64,000 nt of DNA, from assembly GCA_017645645.1 (NCBI GenBank), contig JAGCOB010000009.1, forward strand, positions 53,898 through 117,897, written 5' to 3'. How positions within the stretch are numbered: position 1 is the first letter of the stretch; each line of letters starts with the position of its first letter. The translations under genes and the position numbers were made by a program. Of the stretch, positions 53,509-61,680 are shown one piece after another. This DNA comes from Prevotella sp. Lineage in GTDB: Bacteria > Bacteroidota > Bacteroidia > Bacteroidales > Bacteroidaceae. The notes beneath the pieces were generated by a model. The model ran no database searches. It was not told where the DNA came from and worked only from the letters and a program-made list of their open reading frames with translations.

Positions 53509-54972
53509 ATGAAAAAGACTGTGTTAATTATGCTGCTAGCAGGGTTGGCACTTAACATCCAGGCAGCAAAAAAGGAAAAAAGCAATAATAAGGCAAAGGT
53601 AGCCATTGACTATCTGGACCGTCATTTCCAGACTTATGATAAGCTTCAGAAAACCATCTGGGCTGATCCAGAACTTGGGTTCCTCGAGACCAACAGCAGT
53701 GGACTATTGAAACAGCACCTACGTGAAAATGGGTTTACCATTGAAGAAGGCGTGGCAGGTATGCCTACTTCTTTCATAGCAACTTATGGCAGCGGAAGTC
53801 CAGTCATTGGTCTATTGGCAGAATTCGACGCACTGCCAGGTCTGTCACAGGACACTGTCCCTTATCGCAAACCTGTGAAGGAAGGTGCACCAGGGCATGG
53901 CTGTGGACATAACACTTTCGGTGTGGGCTCTACTGCGGCTGCAGTGTCACTTAGTAAGTGGTTAGCTACCAACAAACATAGTGGTACCATCAAAGTATAT
54001 GGCACACCTGCCGAAGAAGGTGGTGCCGGTAAGGTTTATCTGGTACGCGAAGGTCTCTTCACGGGTGTCGATGTCGTACTCGACTGGCATCCATCTAGCG
54101 TCAATGCGGTTTCTACCAATGGTGGTACTGCCATGGTGATGGTTGACTATAAGTTCTATGGGAAACCAGCCCACGCAGCAGGTAATCCCTGGAAGGGTCG
54201 TTCTGCACTCGACGCAGTAGAATCGTTCGATTATATGGTGAATCTTCTTCGAGAGCACATTCCCACATCCAGCCGTATCCATTACGTGATTCCTGATGGT
54301 GGTTTTGCACCAAATGTCGTACCCGAGTACGCCCGTGTATCTTATTATATCCGTAGTCCTAAACGAGATATTCTTAACACACTCACGGAGTGGATTGATT
54401 CTGCCGCTGTTGGTGCCGCCAAAGGCACACAGACTCGTGTAGAGAAGGAAATCATCGCCGGTACCTACGAGCGTCTGCACAACAAGACTCTTTCAAAAGT
54501 GATTCAGAGGAATCTGGAGATTGTCGGTGGTGTGAAGTACGATGCACGCGAACGCCAGTATGCTTTAGATCTCATTCGTGCCACAGGCAATCCCGATTCA
54601 CTGGTCAATGAGGCTGCCAAGGTACAGCCACTAGCAGAGTTCCCCGAAGAAGGAAGTGGCGGTTCGAGCGATGTTGGCGATGTATCGTGGGTTGTTCCCC
54701 TTGCCAGTTTTGGCGCAGCCACATTTGTTCCCGGCAGCCCGGGTCACAGTTGGCAGAATGTGGCAGCTGACGGTACCACCATCGGTACCAAGGGATTGCT
54801 CAATGCCAGTCGCGTATTCGCACTCACAGCTGTAGATTTGTTTACAGATGCCAAACTGCTTCAAACTGTTAAGGACGAGTTCAAGCAGGTGGTTGGCAGT
54901 GACTTTAAGTATGTGCCCTTATTAGGCGACAGGAAGCCAGCACTCGACTATCGCGTCACAAAGAAGGATTAG
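53509..54972 (+). CDS. Exported M20-family amidohydrolase
   Basis: 487 aa with signal peptide MKKTVLIMLLAGLALNIQA. Metallohydrolase motifs: LLAEFDALPG, the metal ligands in GHGCGHNTFG, YGTPAEEGGAGK with the catalytic Glu pair, and a dimerisation domain containing GKPAHAAGNPWKGRSALDAVE. This is the AbgB/HipO-like M20D branch, which splits N-acyl or peptide bonds of amino-acid conjugates. In the ATC pathway the second enzyme is an N-carbamoyl-cysteine amidohydrolase also of the M20 superfamily, so a matching role here is plausible but not proven. Confidence 0.85.
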   Translation: MKKTVLIMLLAGLALNIQAAKKEKSNNKAKVAIDYLDRHFQTYDKLQKTIWADPELGFLETNSSGLLKQHLRENGFTIEEGVAGMPTSFIATYGSGSPVIGLLAEFDALPGLSQDTVPYRKPVKEGAPGHGCGHNTFGVGSTAAAVSLSKWLATNKHSGTIKVYGTPAEEGGAGKVYLVREGLFTGVDVVLDWHPSSVNAVSTNGGTAMVMVDYKFYGKPAHAAGNPWKGRSALDAVESFDYMVNLLREHIPTSSRIHYVIPDGGFAPNVVPEYARVSYYIRSPKRDILNTLTEWIDSAAVGAAKGTQTRVEKEIIAGTYERLHNKTLSKVIQRNLEIVGGVKYDARERQYALDLIRATGNPDSLVNEAAKVQPLAEFPEEGSGGSSDVGDVSWVVPLASFGAATFVPGSPGHSWQNVAADGTTIGTKGLLNASRVFALTAVDLFTDAKLLQTVKDEFKQVVGSDFKYVPLLGDRKPALDYRVTKKD

Positions 54973-54998
54973 CAGTAATATAATAAAAAGAGGTAAGG

Positions 54999-55898
54999 AT
55001 GAAAAAAACGAAATGGATATCAGTAATATTTTGGGGATTGTTGTTCTCTGCATGCAACAGCAGTGATGAGGCAGTACCTATTAACATACCATCTGAGGAT
55101 GATGACGTGTGCTGCTCCCAAGACGATGAAAAAAACATCAGCCAGATCCTTGCCGGGTTTAAAGAGGTGACAGGATTGTCAAGACAAAGCACAGGAGACT
55201 ATACTGTAAAGGTCTATGCACGGACATCCAATCTGCAGGTAGGTCATAACGACCTTTACTTTACTGTGGAGAAGACCGAGAGCGGACGTCACGTGAAAGA
55301 CTTTACAGTTAGCGACCTGTCACCTTTGATGGACATGGGGACAATGAAACACAGTACTCCTATCGCCAATAAGTTCGACCAGATAGAGAACTATCCCATC
55401 TATCATACGTGGGTGGCACCTCTGATGGCAGGCGAATGGACGCTGTCATTCAACTATCGCATCAAGGACCTTACGGGCACATTCACCGGAGGAACGATTA
55501 CGATAGACGCTATACCCAGCGAACAGGTATGGATCAAATCCTTTAAATGGAACGACGTGACTTACTTCCTCACCCTCGCCCATCCACAGGATTTGAAGAC
55601 TGGAGTCAACACCTTGAGTGCTTACATCTCGAAGAAAGGCGATGACGGCACCCTACCCTATCTCCCTGCATCGGAGACCTTCACGATTGACATCTACCCC
55701 ACGATGCCCGATATGGGTAACCATACCTCTCCCAACAACGAGCCTCTCACCCGAAAGGAGGACGGCAGTTATCAGGGACTGCTGAACCTCACGATGACGG
55801 GTGTCTGGGACATTCATCTGAATGTGAAGGATGCTACGGGTAACACGGTGGCTGGTGGTGAGGAACTAAGCGATCTTTATTGGACGATTTCCATTTGA
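54999..55898 (+). CDS. Lipoprotein with two YtkA/FixH-like domains
   Basis: 299 aa. Lipobox FSAC near residue 19, followed by an acidic spacer with CCS. Two beta-sandwich domains carry the YtkA/FixH pattern: LSPLMDMGTMKHSTPI ... MAGEWTLSFNY and PTMPDMGNHTSPNNEP ... MTGVWDIHLNV. In other bacteria the Met/His-rich MPDMG segment is linked to copper or other soft-metal handling. It lies 26 bp after the amidohydrolase and 29 bp before a receptor with copper-receptor motifs, so a shared metal role is likely. Confidence 0.72.
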   Translation: MKKTKWISVIFWGLLFSACNSSDEAVPINIPSEDDDVCCSQDDEKNISQILAGFKEVTGLSRQSTGDYTVKVYARTSNLQVGHNDLYFTVEKTESGRHVKDFTVSDLSPLMDMGTMKHSTPIANKFDQIENYPIYHTWVAPLMAGEWTLSFNYRIKDLTGTFTGGTITIDAIPSEQVWIKSFKWNDVTYFLTLAHPQDLKTGVNTLSAYISKKGDDGTLPYLPASETFTIDIYPTMPDMGNHTSPNNEPLTRKEDGSYQGLLNLTMTGVWDIHLNVKDATGNTVAGGEELSDLYWTISI

Positions 55899-55927
55899 GG
55901 CATTAGGTCTCTATATTTCAGGTACAG

Positions 55928-57895
55928 ATGATTTCGTTAATTGTTTCTCTCGGAATGTTATGTTCCCAGGACACCGTTCACAAGGAGACGACCATCGACG
56001 AGGTGGTCGTCTCCTCAACTGTGGGCTCCGGGAAAAAGACTGTCAGCAAAGGACGAGTAGCCAGTATCGATGAGCATCTGTCCAAACTGTCGAGAGTCGA
56101 GATGGTGCGTCGAGGCAACTATGCCTGGGAACCTGTTGTCAACAACATGGCAACTGAGCGTGTCTCAACGACTATTGACGGCATGAAAATATTCTATGCT
56201 TGTACGGACAAGATGGATCCCGTGACATCCTATGTGGAGAGCAGTAACCTACAGCGTATCAGTCTGAACTCAGGACTGGACGGCAACCCGCAGGCTACGG
56301 GCAACATCGGAGGCAGCATAGACCTGAAATTACGTCGTGTGGGTTTTGATGCAAAACCTTCAGAGTATAATGCCTCTGCGGGTTACGAATCAAATGGCAA
56401 CGTACAAGTGTATGGGGCTGATGCCGCCTTCTCTACCCATCGTTTCTATACCAACTTCGGTGTGTTCTACCGACATGCGGATAATTACAAAGCGGGAGGG
56501 CACCAGAGCGTTGACTTCTCACAGTTCCAGAAGACCAATGCCTTTACCAATATCGGATGGCAACCTGCCGACGACCATATCATAGAAGCAACACTCATCT
56601 ACGACATCGCAAGGGATATCGGTTATCCGGCTTTAGCGATGGACGTAAAGAAAGCCGAGGGTATCATTGTCTCACTGGCTTATCGGCGGGAACATCTGAG
56701 CCGGTTGTTACATCGCTGGGAAACGAAGATGTATTATAATCATATCACCCATAATATGGATGACACCAAGCGTCCCGATGTACAGATTCACATGGACATG
56801 CCTGGCAAAAGTCAGACGACAGGTCTCTACAGTCTGCTGCAGGGCGTAAAGGGTAAGCATTATTTCCAGTTGAACTACGATGCCTACTACAACAAGCTGT
56901 TTGCTGATATGACGATGTATCCTGACGGTGGACAACCCATGTATATGCTCACATGGCCTGACGTGGGAACCTTCAATACAGGTCTGGCACTGACGGACGA
57001 TATCACGTTTGCCCCTCATCACCACATCCGCCTGTCGGCAAAGGGTGCGTGGCAGCACCAGCAAATCAACAGCGACGAGGGTTATCAGGCTCTGAGCATC
57101 TACTTCCCTGGGATGGACAAGGGCAACTCCAGCCTCATCGGTCGTCTGGCATTCAGCTATGCCTACGAACACAGCGGTTGGAGAATAGCCGTCGGCACAG
57201 GTTACGGCACACGAGCCCCAACGGTTACGGAGAGCTATGGTTATTTCCTGAATAACACCTTCGACCAGTACGACTATATCGGCAACCCCTACCTGAAGAA
57301 CGAAAAAGCGATAGAGGTTAATGCCTCTGTGGAATGGAGAAGCGACAAGTTGGCGTTCAAGGCTGAGACAAACACGTTTTTCTTTCAGGACTATATCATC
57401 GGACGACCTGACACACGTCTCTCACCCATGACCATCGGAGCTGCCGGCGTGAAGGTCTATCAGAACCTGAAGAATGCCCAGATCGTCAATGCCTCACTGA
57501 CAGCCGATTGCCAACTGGTCAGTTGGCTGCAATGGGAAAACCACCTTTCCTACAGTTACGGACAGGAGAGTACCGGTGCCCGCTTGCCACTGATCGCTCC
57601 ATTGTCGTACTTAGGTAATCTACGTTTCCGCTGGCACCATCTTGAGGCTGAGGGTGGTGTGCGCATGGCAGCCCGCAACAGTCATTGCGGAAATGAATAC
57701 GGAGAGACACCCACAGCAGGCTATGCTGTCTGGCACTTGAACTTGGGGGGACATTTCCAATGGGGTAAGTTGGGGACGGACATACACTTAGGCGTGGAGA
57801 ACCTGTTCGACCGCTACTATTCCACCTACTCCGACTGGAACCATATTCCCCAGAAGGGACGTAACTTCTATGTGAATGTATCCTTCCAACTATAA
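55928..57895 (+). CDS. TonB-dependent receptor with copper-receptor motifs (OprC/NosA-like)
   Basis: 655 aa with a short signal sequence (MISLIVSLGMLCS), TonB-box-like TIDEVVVSS, plug and barrel ending in YVNVSFQL. The plug contains IDGMKIFYACTDKMDPVT: C92 and M96 make the CxxxM motif known from the copper receptor OprC. A HxM motif occurs at H275-M277, at nearly the same distance as in OprC. A second candidate is HMDM at 288-291. It therefore probably imports copper or a copper complex. It is the last gene of the cysteine-leader run. Confidence 0.82.
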   Translation: MISLIVSLGMLCSQDTVHKETTIDEVVVSSTVGSGKKTVSKGRVASIDEHLSKLSRVEMVRRGNYAWEPVVNNMATERVSTTIDGMKIFYACTDKMDPVTSYVESSNLQRISLNSGLDGNPQATGNIGGSIDLKLRRVGFDAKPSEYNASAGYESNGNVQVYGADAAFSTHRFYTNFGVFYRHADNYKAGGHQSVDFSQFQKTNAFTNIGWQPADDHIIEATLIYDIARDIGYPALAMDVKKAEGIIVSLAYRREHLSRLLHRWETKMYYNHITHNMDDTKRPDVQIHMDMPGKSQTTGLYSLLQGVKGKHYFQLNYDAYYNKLFADMTMYPDGGQPMYMLTWPDVGTFNTGLALTDDITFAPHHHIRLSAKGAWQHQQINSDEGYQALSIYFPGMDKGNSSLIGRLAFSYAYEHSGWRIAVGTGYGTRAPTVTESYGYFLNNTFDQYDYIGNPYLKNEKAIEVNASVEWRSDKLAFKAETNTFFFQDYIIGRPDTRLSPMTIGAAGVKVYQNLKNAQIVNASLTADCQLVSWLQWENHLSYSYGQESTGARLPLIAPLSYLGNLRFRWHHLEAEGGVRMAARNSHCGNEYGETPTAGYAVWHLNLGGHFQWGKLGTDIHLGVENLFDRYYSTYSDWNHIPQKGRNFYVNVSFQL

Positions 57896-57952
57896 TACCA
57901 TGTGATAGCAAAATACCACAGAGTTGGTATTTCCGTATCATCATTTTCTTTA

Positions 57953-57960
57953 TACCTTTG
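57953..57960 (+). promoter_or_regulatory. -7 element of the symporter gene
   Basis: TACCTTTG, with an imperfect TTTC 19 bp upstream. The leader is about 14 bases before the ATG at 57980. This separates the symporter from the cysteine-leader operon. Confidence 0.55.
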
Positions 57961-57979
57961 CAGTCAAAACAATAAAGCA

Positions 57980-59182
57980 ATGAAAAAAACAATATTATGG
58001 ATAGGAGCACTCGTATTGGGTGCGATAATAGGACTGTTGGGATTGAATTGGCTCAACGGTCTGATGGATTTCTTAGCGACAGTCTATACACGACTGTTCC
58101 AGTTGTTGGCAGTACCGACCATCGTACTGGCGGTGATAACCACCTTTGCCACCTTCGGCTCCAAGGGGTCAGGTCGCATCTTCGGACGAACTGTCATCTA
58201 CACGCTGTTGACAACTGTTGCGGCAGCCGTAGTGGGAGCCTTGCTCTATGTGACAGTTGCCCCGAGTAACCTACCCGTCGATGTTATCAGTCTGGGCGAC
58301 AGTGCTATCGCTGAAGCCCCTCAACAGTCGTACTACACTCACATCCTCAGTGTGATACCCAACAACATTGTCAAACCGATTCTCGAAGGCAACGTTCTAT
58401 CACTACTGTTACTGGCTTTTGTGGTTGGCATCGGACTGTCAAAACTGCCAGATTCAGAGAATAAAGCTGTTGTGGTCAAGGGACTGCTGGGGTTGCAGGA
58501 CCTGCTCTTCCTGCTCATTCGGGGACTCATCTGGACACTCCCATTGGGCATCGTGGCGTTCTCTGCTCAACTGTCAGAACAGATCAGTGCAGGCATGGTG
58601 GCTGACTCGATAGGTAAGTACGTGATTGTGGTGCTGGGCGGCAACGTGCTCCAGTTCTTCGTTGTCCTACCATTGTTCCTGTTGGCGCGTAAACTGAACC
58701 CGATCCGTGTGTTGAGTCGTATGATGCCTGCGGTATTGATGGCTCTCTTCACCAAGAGTAGTGCAGCCACCTTACCCGTCACCATGGAGACAGCAGAGCA
58801 ACGGTTAGGAGTCAAGAGCAATATCGCACGTTTCGTACTACCTATCTGTACCACTATCAATATGAACGGCTGTGCCGCTTTTATCCTCGTCACCTCACTC
58901 TTTGTGATGCAGAATGGGGGTACACCACTCACATGGTCAACTGTCCTGTTATGGATTCTGATATCTGTGGTATCGGCAATAGGTAACGCAGGAGTACCGA
59001 TGGGGTGCTACTTCCTGACACTCTCCCTGATGTCAGGCATCAATGCCCCCGTTGCCGTCCTCGGTATCATCCTCCCCATCTATACCATTATCGACATGGT
59101 GGAGACGGCAGTCAATGTATGGAGTGACTCTTGTGTCTGTGCGATGACCGACCACGACCTTACGGACAGAAACGAAGGGTGA
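57980..59182 (+). CDS. Dicarboxylate/amino acid:cation symporter (DAACS family)
   Basis: 400 aa, eight transmembrane helices plus two re-entrant hairpins expected. Family motifs: TKSSAATLPVTME in hairpin 1, CTTINMNGCAAF in place of the usual TINMDGTA, and the final helix ILPIYTIIDMVETAVNVWSDS. At the position of the arginine that binds the acidic side chain in glutamate transporters (DMxRT) this protein has Glu (DMVET). A neutral or basic amino acid is therefore more likely than a dicarboxylate. The start at 57980 is set by the promoter; an upstream in-frame ATG would lie before it. It overlaps the convergent gene by 23 bp. Confidence 0.88.
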   Translation: MKKTILWIGALVLGAIIGLLGLNWLNGLMDFLATVYTRLFQLLAVPTIVLAVITTFATFGSKGSGRIFGRTVIYTLLTTVAAAVVGALLYVTVAPSNLPVDVISLGDSAIAEAPQQSYYTHILSVIPNNIVKPILEGNVLSLLLLAFVVGIGLSKLPDSENKAVVVKGLLGLQDLLFLLIRGLIWTLPLGIVAFSAQLSEQISAGMVADSIGKYVIVVLGGNVLQFFVVLPLFLLARKLNPIRVLSRMMPAVLMALFTKSSAATLPVTMETAEQRLGVKSNIARFVLPICTTINMNGCAAFILVTSLFVMQNGGTPLTWSTVLLWILISVVSAIGNAGVPMGCYFLTLSLMSGINAPVAVLGIILPIYTIIDMVETAVNVWSDSCVCAMTDHDLTDRNEG

Positions 59183-60113
59183 CGCCCTCCCCTCTTACTT
59201 CCAGTTCTGCCATGCTGCCTACCAGCATAGGGAAGTTATGCATGTGACGGTGACCTACTGGGAAGTCGTAGCATACGGGGATATGATATTTCCGCAGGTA
59301 CTCATGGAACATATAGTTCATGTCTGGAAAAGTGTTGGGCACCTTCTTATAACTGGTAAACTGTCCGATGATAACCCCCTTGACATGTGACATCAAGCCG
59401 CGTACCTCTATGTTATGCAACATACGGTCGACTTTCGTCATCCCCTCCCCTGTGTCCTCAACAAAAAGGATGATCCCCGGGAGTCGCAGAGGGTCATAGT
59501 CGGATCCTGCAAGACCATGCAGCACGGACATATTACCTCCTACGAGAACGCCCCTCGCTTTTCCAGACTGGTTCAATGGATGAGCATCGACATGGTATTC
59601 TGGCAGGTCGCCAGTCATCATCCGTCGTAACGACTGACTGACGGTATCATTCCCCTCATAGGTGTTGATGGCATGACACATCGAACCGTGAATACCCATG
59701 TTGCCCGCACAGACCTCCGCAGAGAGCAAGGCGGTGATGTCGCTGAAGCCGATGAGCAGTTTGGGATAACGCCGAAAGACCTTAGGAGACAACTCACACA
59801 ACAGGTGGACGGCACCATCACCGCCACGGGAGCACATGATAGCCTTCACACTCGGTGTCGTCAAAGCCCACAACAGGTCTGCCTTACGTTCCTCTATCGT
59901 CCCGGCGAAACCACGATAGTCGTTCAGGGCATGCCGTCCTACAACAGTATGGAAGCCCCATCGCTCCAATGTCCGGACACCTCCGTTGATAGTGGCAGTA
60001 TCTGTAGCACTCGATGGGGAGATGATGGCGATGGTGTCGCCCTCATGTAAGAACTGAGCCGATGCGGACAACAGCAGCATCGTCAGTAGCCCTGTCACAT
60101 AGAAACGTTTCAT
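59160..60113 (-). CDS. LD-carboxypeptidase (peptidase S66), exported
   Basis: 317 aa with signal peptide MKRFYVTGLLTMLLLSASA. Core motifs of S66: IAIISPSS, CSRGGDGA (usually SRGGYG), IGFSDITALL with nucleophile Ser124, and ILFVEDTGE with a catalytic Glu. A His near the C-terminus (FPVGHRHMHNFP) completes the triad. The family removes the terminal D-Ala from murein tetrapeptides in recycling. A signal peptide places this one in the periplasm, unlike cytoplasmic LdcA of E. coli. Confidence 0.88.
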   Translation of the reverse strand: MKRFYVTGLLTMLLLSASAQFLHEGDTIAIISPSSATDTATINGGVRTLERWGFHTVVGRHALNDYRGFAGTIEERKADLLWALTTPSVKAIMCSRGGDGAVHLLCELSPKVFRRYPKLLIGFSDITALLSAEVCAGNMGIHGSMCHAINTYEGNDTVSQSLRRMMTGDLPEYHVDAHPLNQSGKARGVLVGGNMSVLHGLAGSDYDPLRLPGIILFVEDTGEGMTKVDRMLHNIEVRGLMSHVKGVIIGQFTSYKKVPNTFPDMNYMFHEYLRKYHIPVCYDFPVGHRHMHNFPMLVGSMAELEVRGEGVTLRFCP

Positions 60114-60127
60114 GATGCCAAAGGTAA

Positions 60128-60158
60128 TAAAAAAAATCGCAACTCCAAAGAGTCACGA
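60128..60158 (-). terminator. Intrinsic terminator after rplT
   Basis: On the minus strand TCGTGACTC, loop TTTG, GAGTTGCGA, then a run of T. Two of nine stem pairs are G-U. It closes the infC-rpmI-rplT operon and sits just before the LD-carboxypeptidase start. Confidence 0.8.
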
Positions 60159-60185
60159 CTTTTTTCTTTCATTCCATGCGGAGAT

Positions 60186-60530
60186 TTACTTCACCTTATC
60201 CACGATAGCCTTGAAAGCCTCAGGGTTGTTCATGGCGAGGTCGGCGAGCACCTTACGGTTGATCTCGATACCAGCCTTGGCAAGTTTACCCATCAGGACT
60301 GAGTAGCTCATACCCTCCAAGCGGGCTGCGGCGTTGATACGCTGAATCCACAGGGCACGGAAGTTACGTTTCTTGTTCTTACGGTCGCGATAAGCGTAGG
60401 TAAGACCCTTCTCCCAAGTGTTCTTGGCTACTGTCCAAACATTCTTGCGGGCACCAAAGTAACCGCGAGTGAGTTTCAGAATTCTTTTACGTTTTGCTCT
60501 TGATGCAACGTGATTTACTGATCTTGGCAT
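60186..60530 (-). CDS. rplT: 50S ribosomal protein L20
   Basis: 114 aa, normal length. The N-terminus [26 protein letters not shown] and the [12 protein letters not shown] segment are diagnostic. It is needed for early 50S assembly and, in many bacteria, represses its own operon. Third gene of infC-rpmI-rplT. Confidence 0.98.
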   Translation of the reverse strand: MPRSVNHVASRAKRKRILKLTRGYFGARKNVWTVAKNTWEKGLTYAYRDRKNKKRNFRALWIQRINAAARLEGMSYSVLMGKLAKAGIEINRKVLADLAMNNPEAFKAIVDKVK

Positions 60531-60567
60531 AGTTTCTTCTTACTTTAAATGTTTGACAATAGGTGAA

Positions 60568-60765
60568 TTAACGCAGAGACAACAGGTCACGAACCTGCTT
60601 CATGTTTGATACGTCAACGATTGTTGAACCTACCAAGTTACGCTTTTGCTTCTTGGTTTTCTTCGTCAGAATGTGACTGTGGTAAGCATGATGTCTCTTG
60701 ATCTTACCTGTACCGGTGAACGAGAATCTTTTCTTCGCTCCGGAATTTGTCTTTACTTTTGGCAT
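60568..60765 (-). CDS. rpmI: 50S ribosomal protein L35
   Basis: 65 aa. [36 protein letters not shown] is the family signature, and the protein is complete. It lies 37 bp upstream of rplT and about 100 bp downstream of infC. The gap to infC carries AT-rich ACTATTT repeats. Confidence 0.98.
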   Translation of the reverse strand: MPKVKTNSGAKKRFSFTGTGKIKRHHAYHSHILTKKTKKQKRNLVGSTIVDVSNMKQVRDLLSLR

Positions 60766-60864
60766 TGTTTTAAAATTTAAATTGTTATTAATAATCGGCG
60801 ACTACGCATATACCGGGCGCGACGCCTATTTCATTTACTATTTGACGATTTACTATTTTTTTAT

Positions 60865-61554
60865 TTATTCGTCTTCTGTCTCCGTGAGCTTCTTCAGCGC
60901 ATCGGCACTGATCTTCGCATTGGCGAACAAGCCTCCGTTCGACGGTGTCTGCTCTTCTTGTAACTTTGCAGTTTCTCTCGCTTCAGCAACAGATGCCTCT
61001 CGGTCACGAGCCTGCTGACTCTTCTTGGCGACACCGGCTTTCTTAGGAGCCAGATAGAGGAACATCTTCTTACCCTCCAACGACGGCATCGACTCTACCT
61101 TACCGTATTCCTCCAAGTCATTGGCGAAACGCAACAACAGCACCTCACCCTGCTCTTTGAAGAGAATGGAACGTCCACGGAAGAAAACGTATGCACGTAC
61201 CTTGTTGCCCTCTTCGAGGAACTCCTTGGCATGCTTCAGCTTGAACTGATAGTCGTGCTCATCGGTCTGGGGTCCGAAACGAATCTCCTTCACCTCCACC
61301 TTCACCTGCTTCGCCTTCATCTCCTTCTGGCGCTTCTTCTGCTGGTAGAGGAACTTCGAATAGTCTATTAGACGACATACGGGGGGATTGGCATTCGGCG
61401 AAATCTCCACGAGGTCAACCCCCTGGTCACGCGCCATATCCAATGCCTCACGGGTAGGAACAACGGTACTGCCACCATCGCCTACAATACGTACCTCACG
61501 AACACGAATCTGCTCGTTAATGCGGTACTGATTCTTCATGTTGTCATTCTTCAT
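60865..61554 (-). CDS. infC: Translation initiation factor IF-3 with C-terminal extension
   Basis: 229 aa; the IF-3 core ends near residue 180. N-domain [19 protein letters not shown], linker [19 protein letters not shown] and C-domain [26 protein letters not shown] are intact. The extra C-terminal 45 residues are charged and Gln/Glu/Ala-rich, a feature common in Bacteroidota IF-3. The apparent start is ATG, not the AUU of E. coli; a later Met ([10 protein letters not shown]) is also possible. A consensus promoter precedes it. Confidence 0.97.
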   Translation of the reverse strand: MKNDNMKNQYRINEQIRVREVRIVGDGGSTVVPTREALDMARDQGVDLVEISPNANPPVCRLIDYSKFLYQQKKRQKEMKAKQVKVEVKEIRFGPQTDEHDYQFKLKHAKEFLEEGNKVRAYVFFRGRSILFKEQGEVLLLRFANDLEEYGKVESMPSLEGKKMFLYLAPKKAGVAKKSQQARDREASVAEARETAKLQEEQTPSNGGLFANAKISADALKKLTETEDE

Positions 61555-61592
61555 CGACTATCTTTCTCGATTCTATTTTCTCAAATTGGGTG

Positions 61593-61624
61593 CAAAAGTA
61601 CAAAAAAACAAGCAAACAACCAAA
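61593..61624 (-). promoter_or_regulatory. Promoter of infC-rpmI-rplT
   Basis: On the minus strand TTTG (61624-61621), a 20-bp spacer and TACTTTTG (61600-61593). The leader is about 35 bases. Confidence 0.75.
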
Positions 61625-61680
61625 TTTTATTTGATTTTTTTGAGATGCAACCGAACTTCTATATCCACACTTTGATGTAA

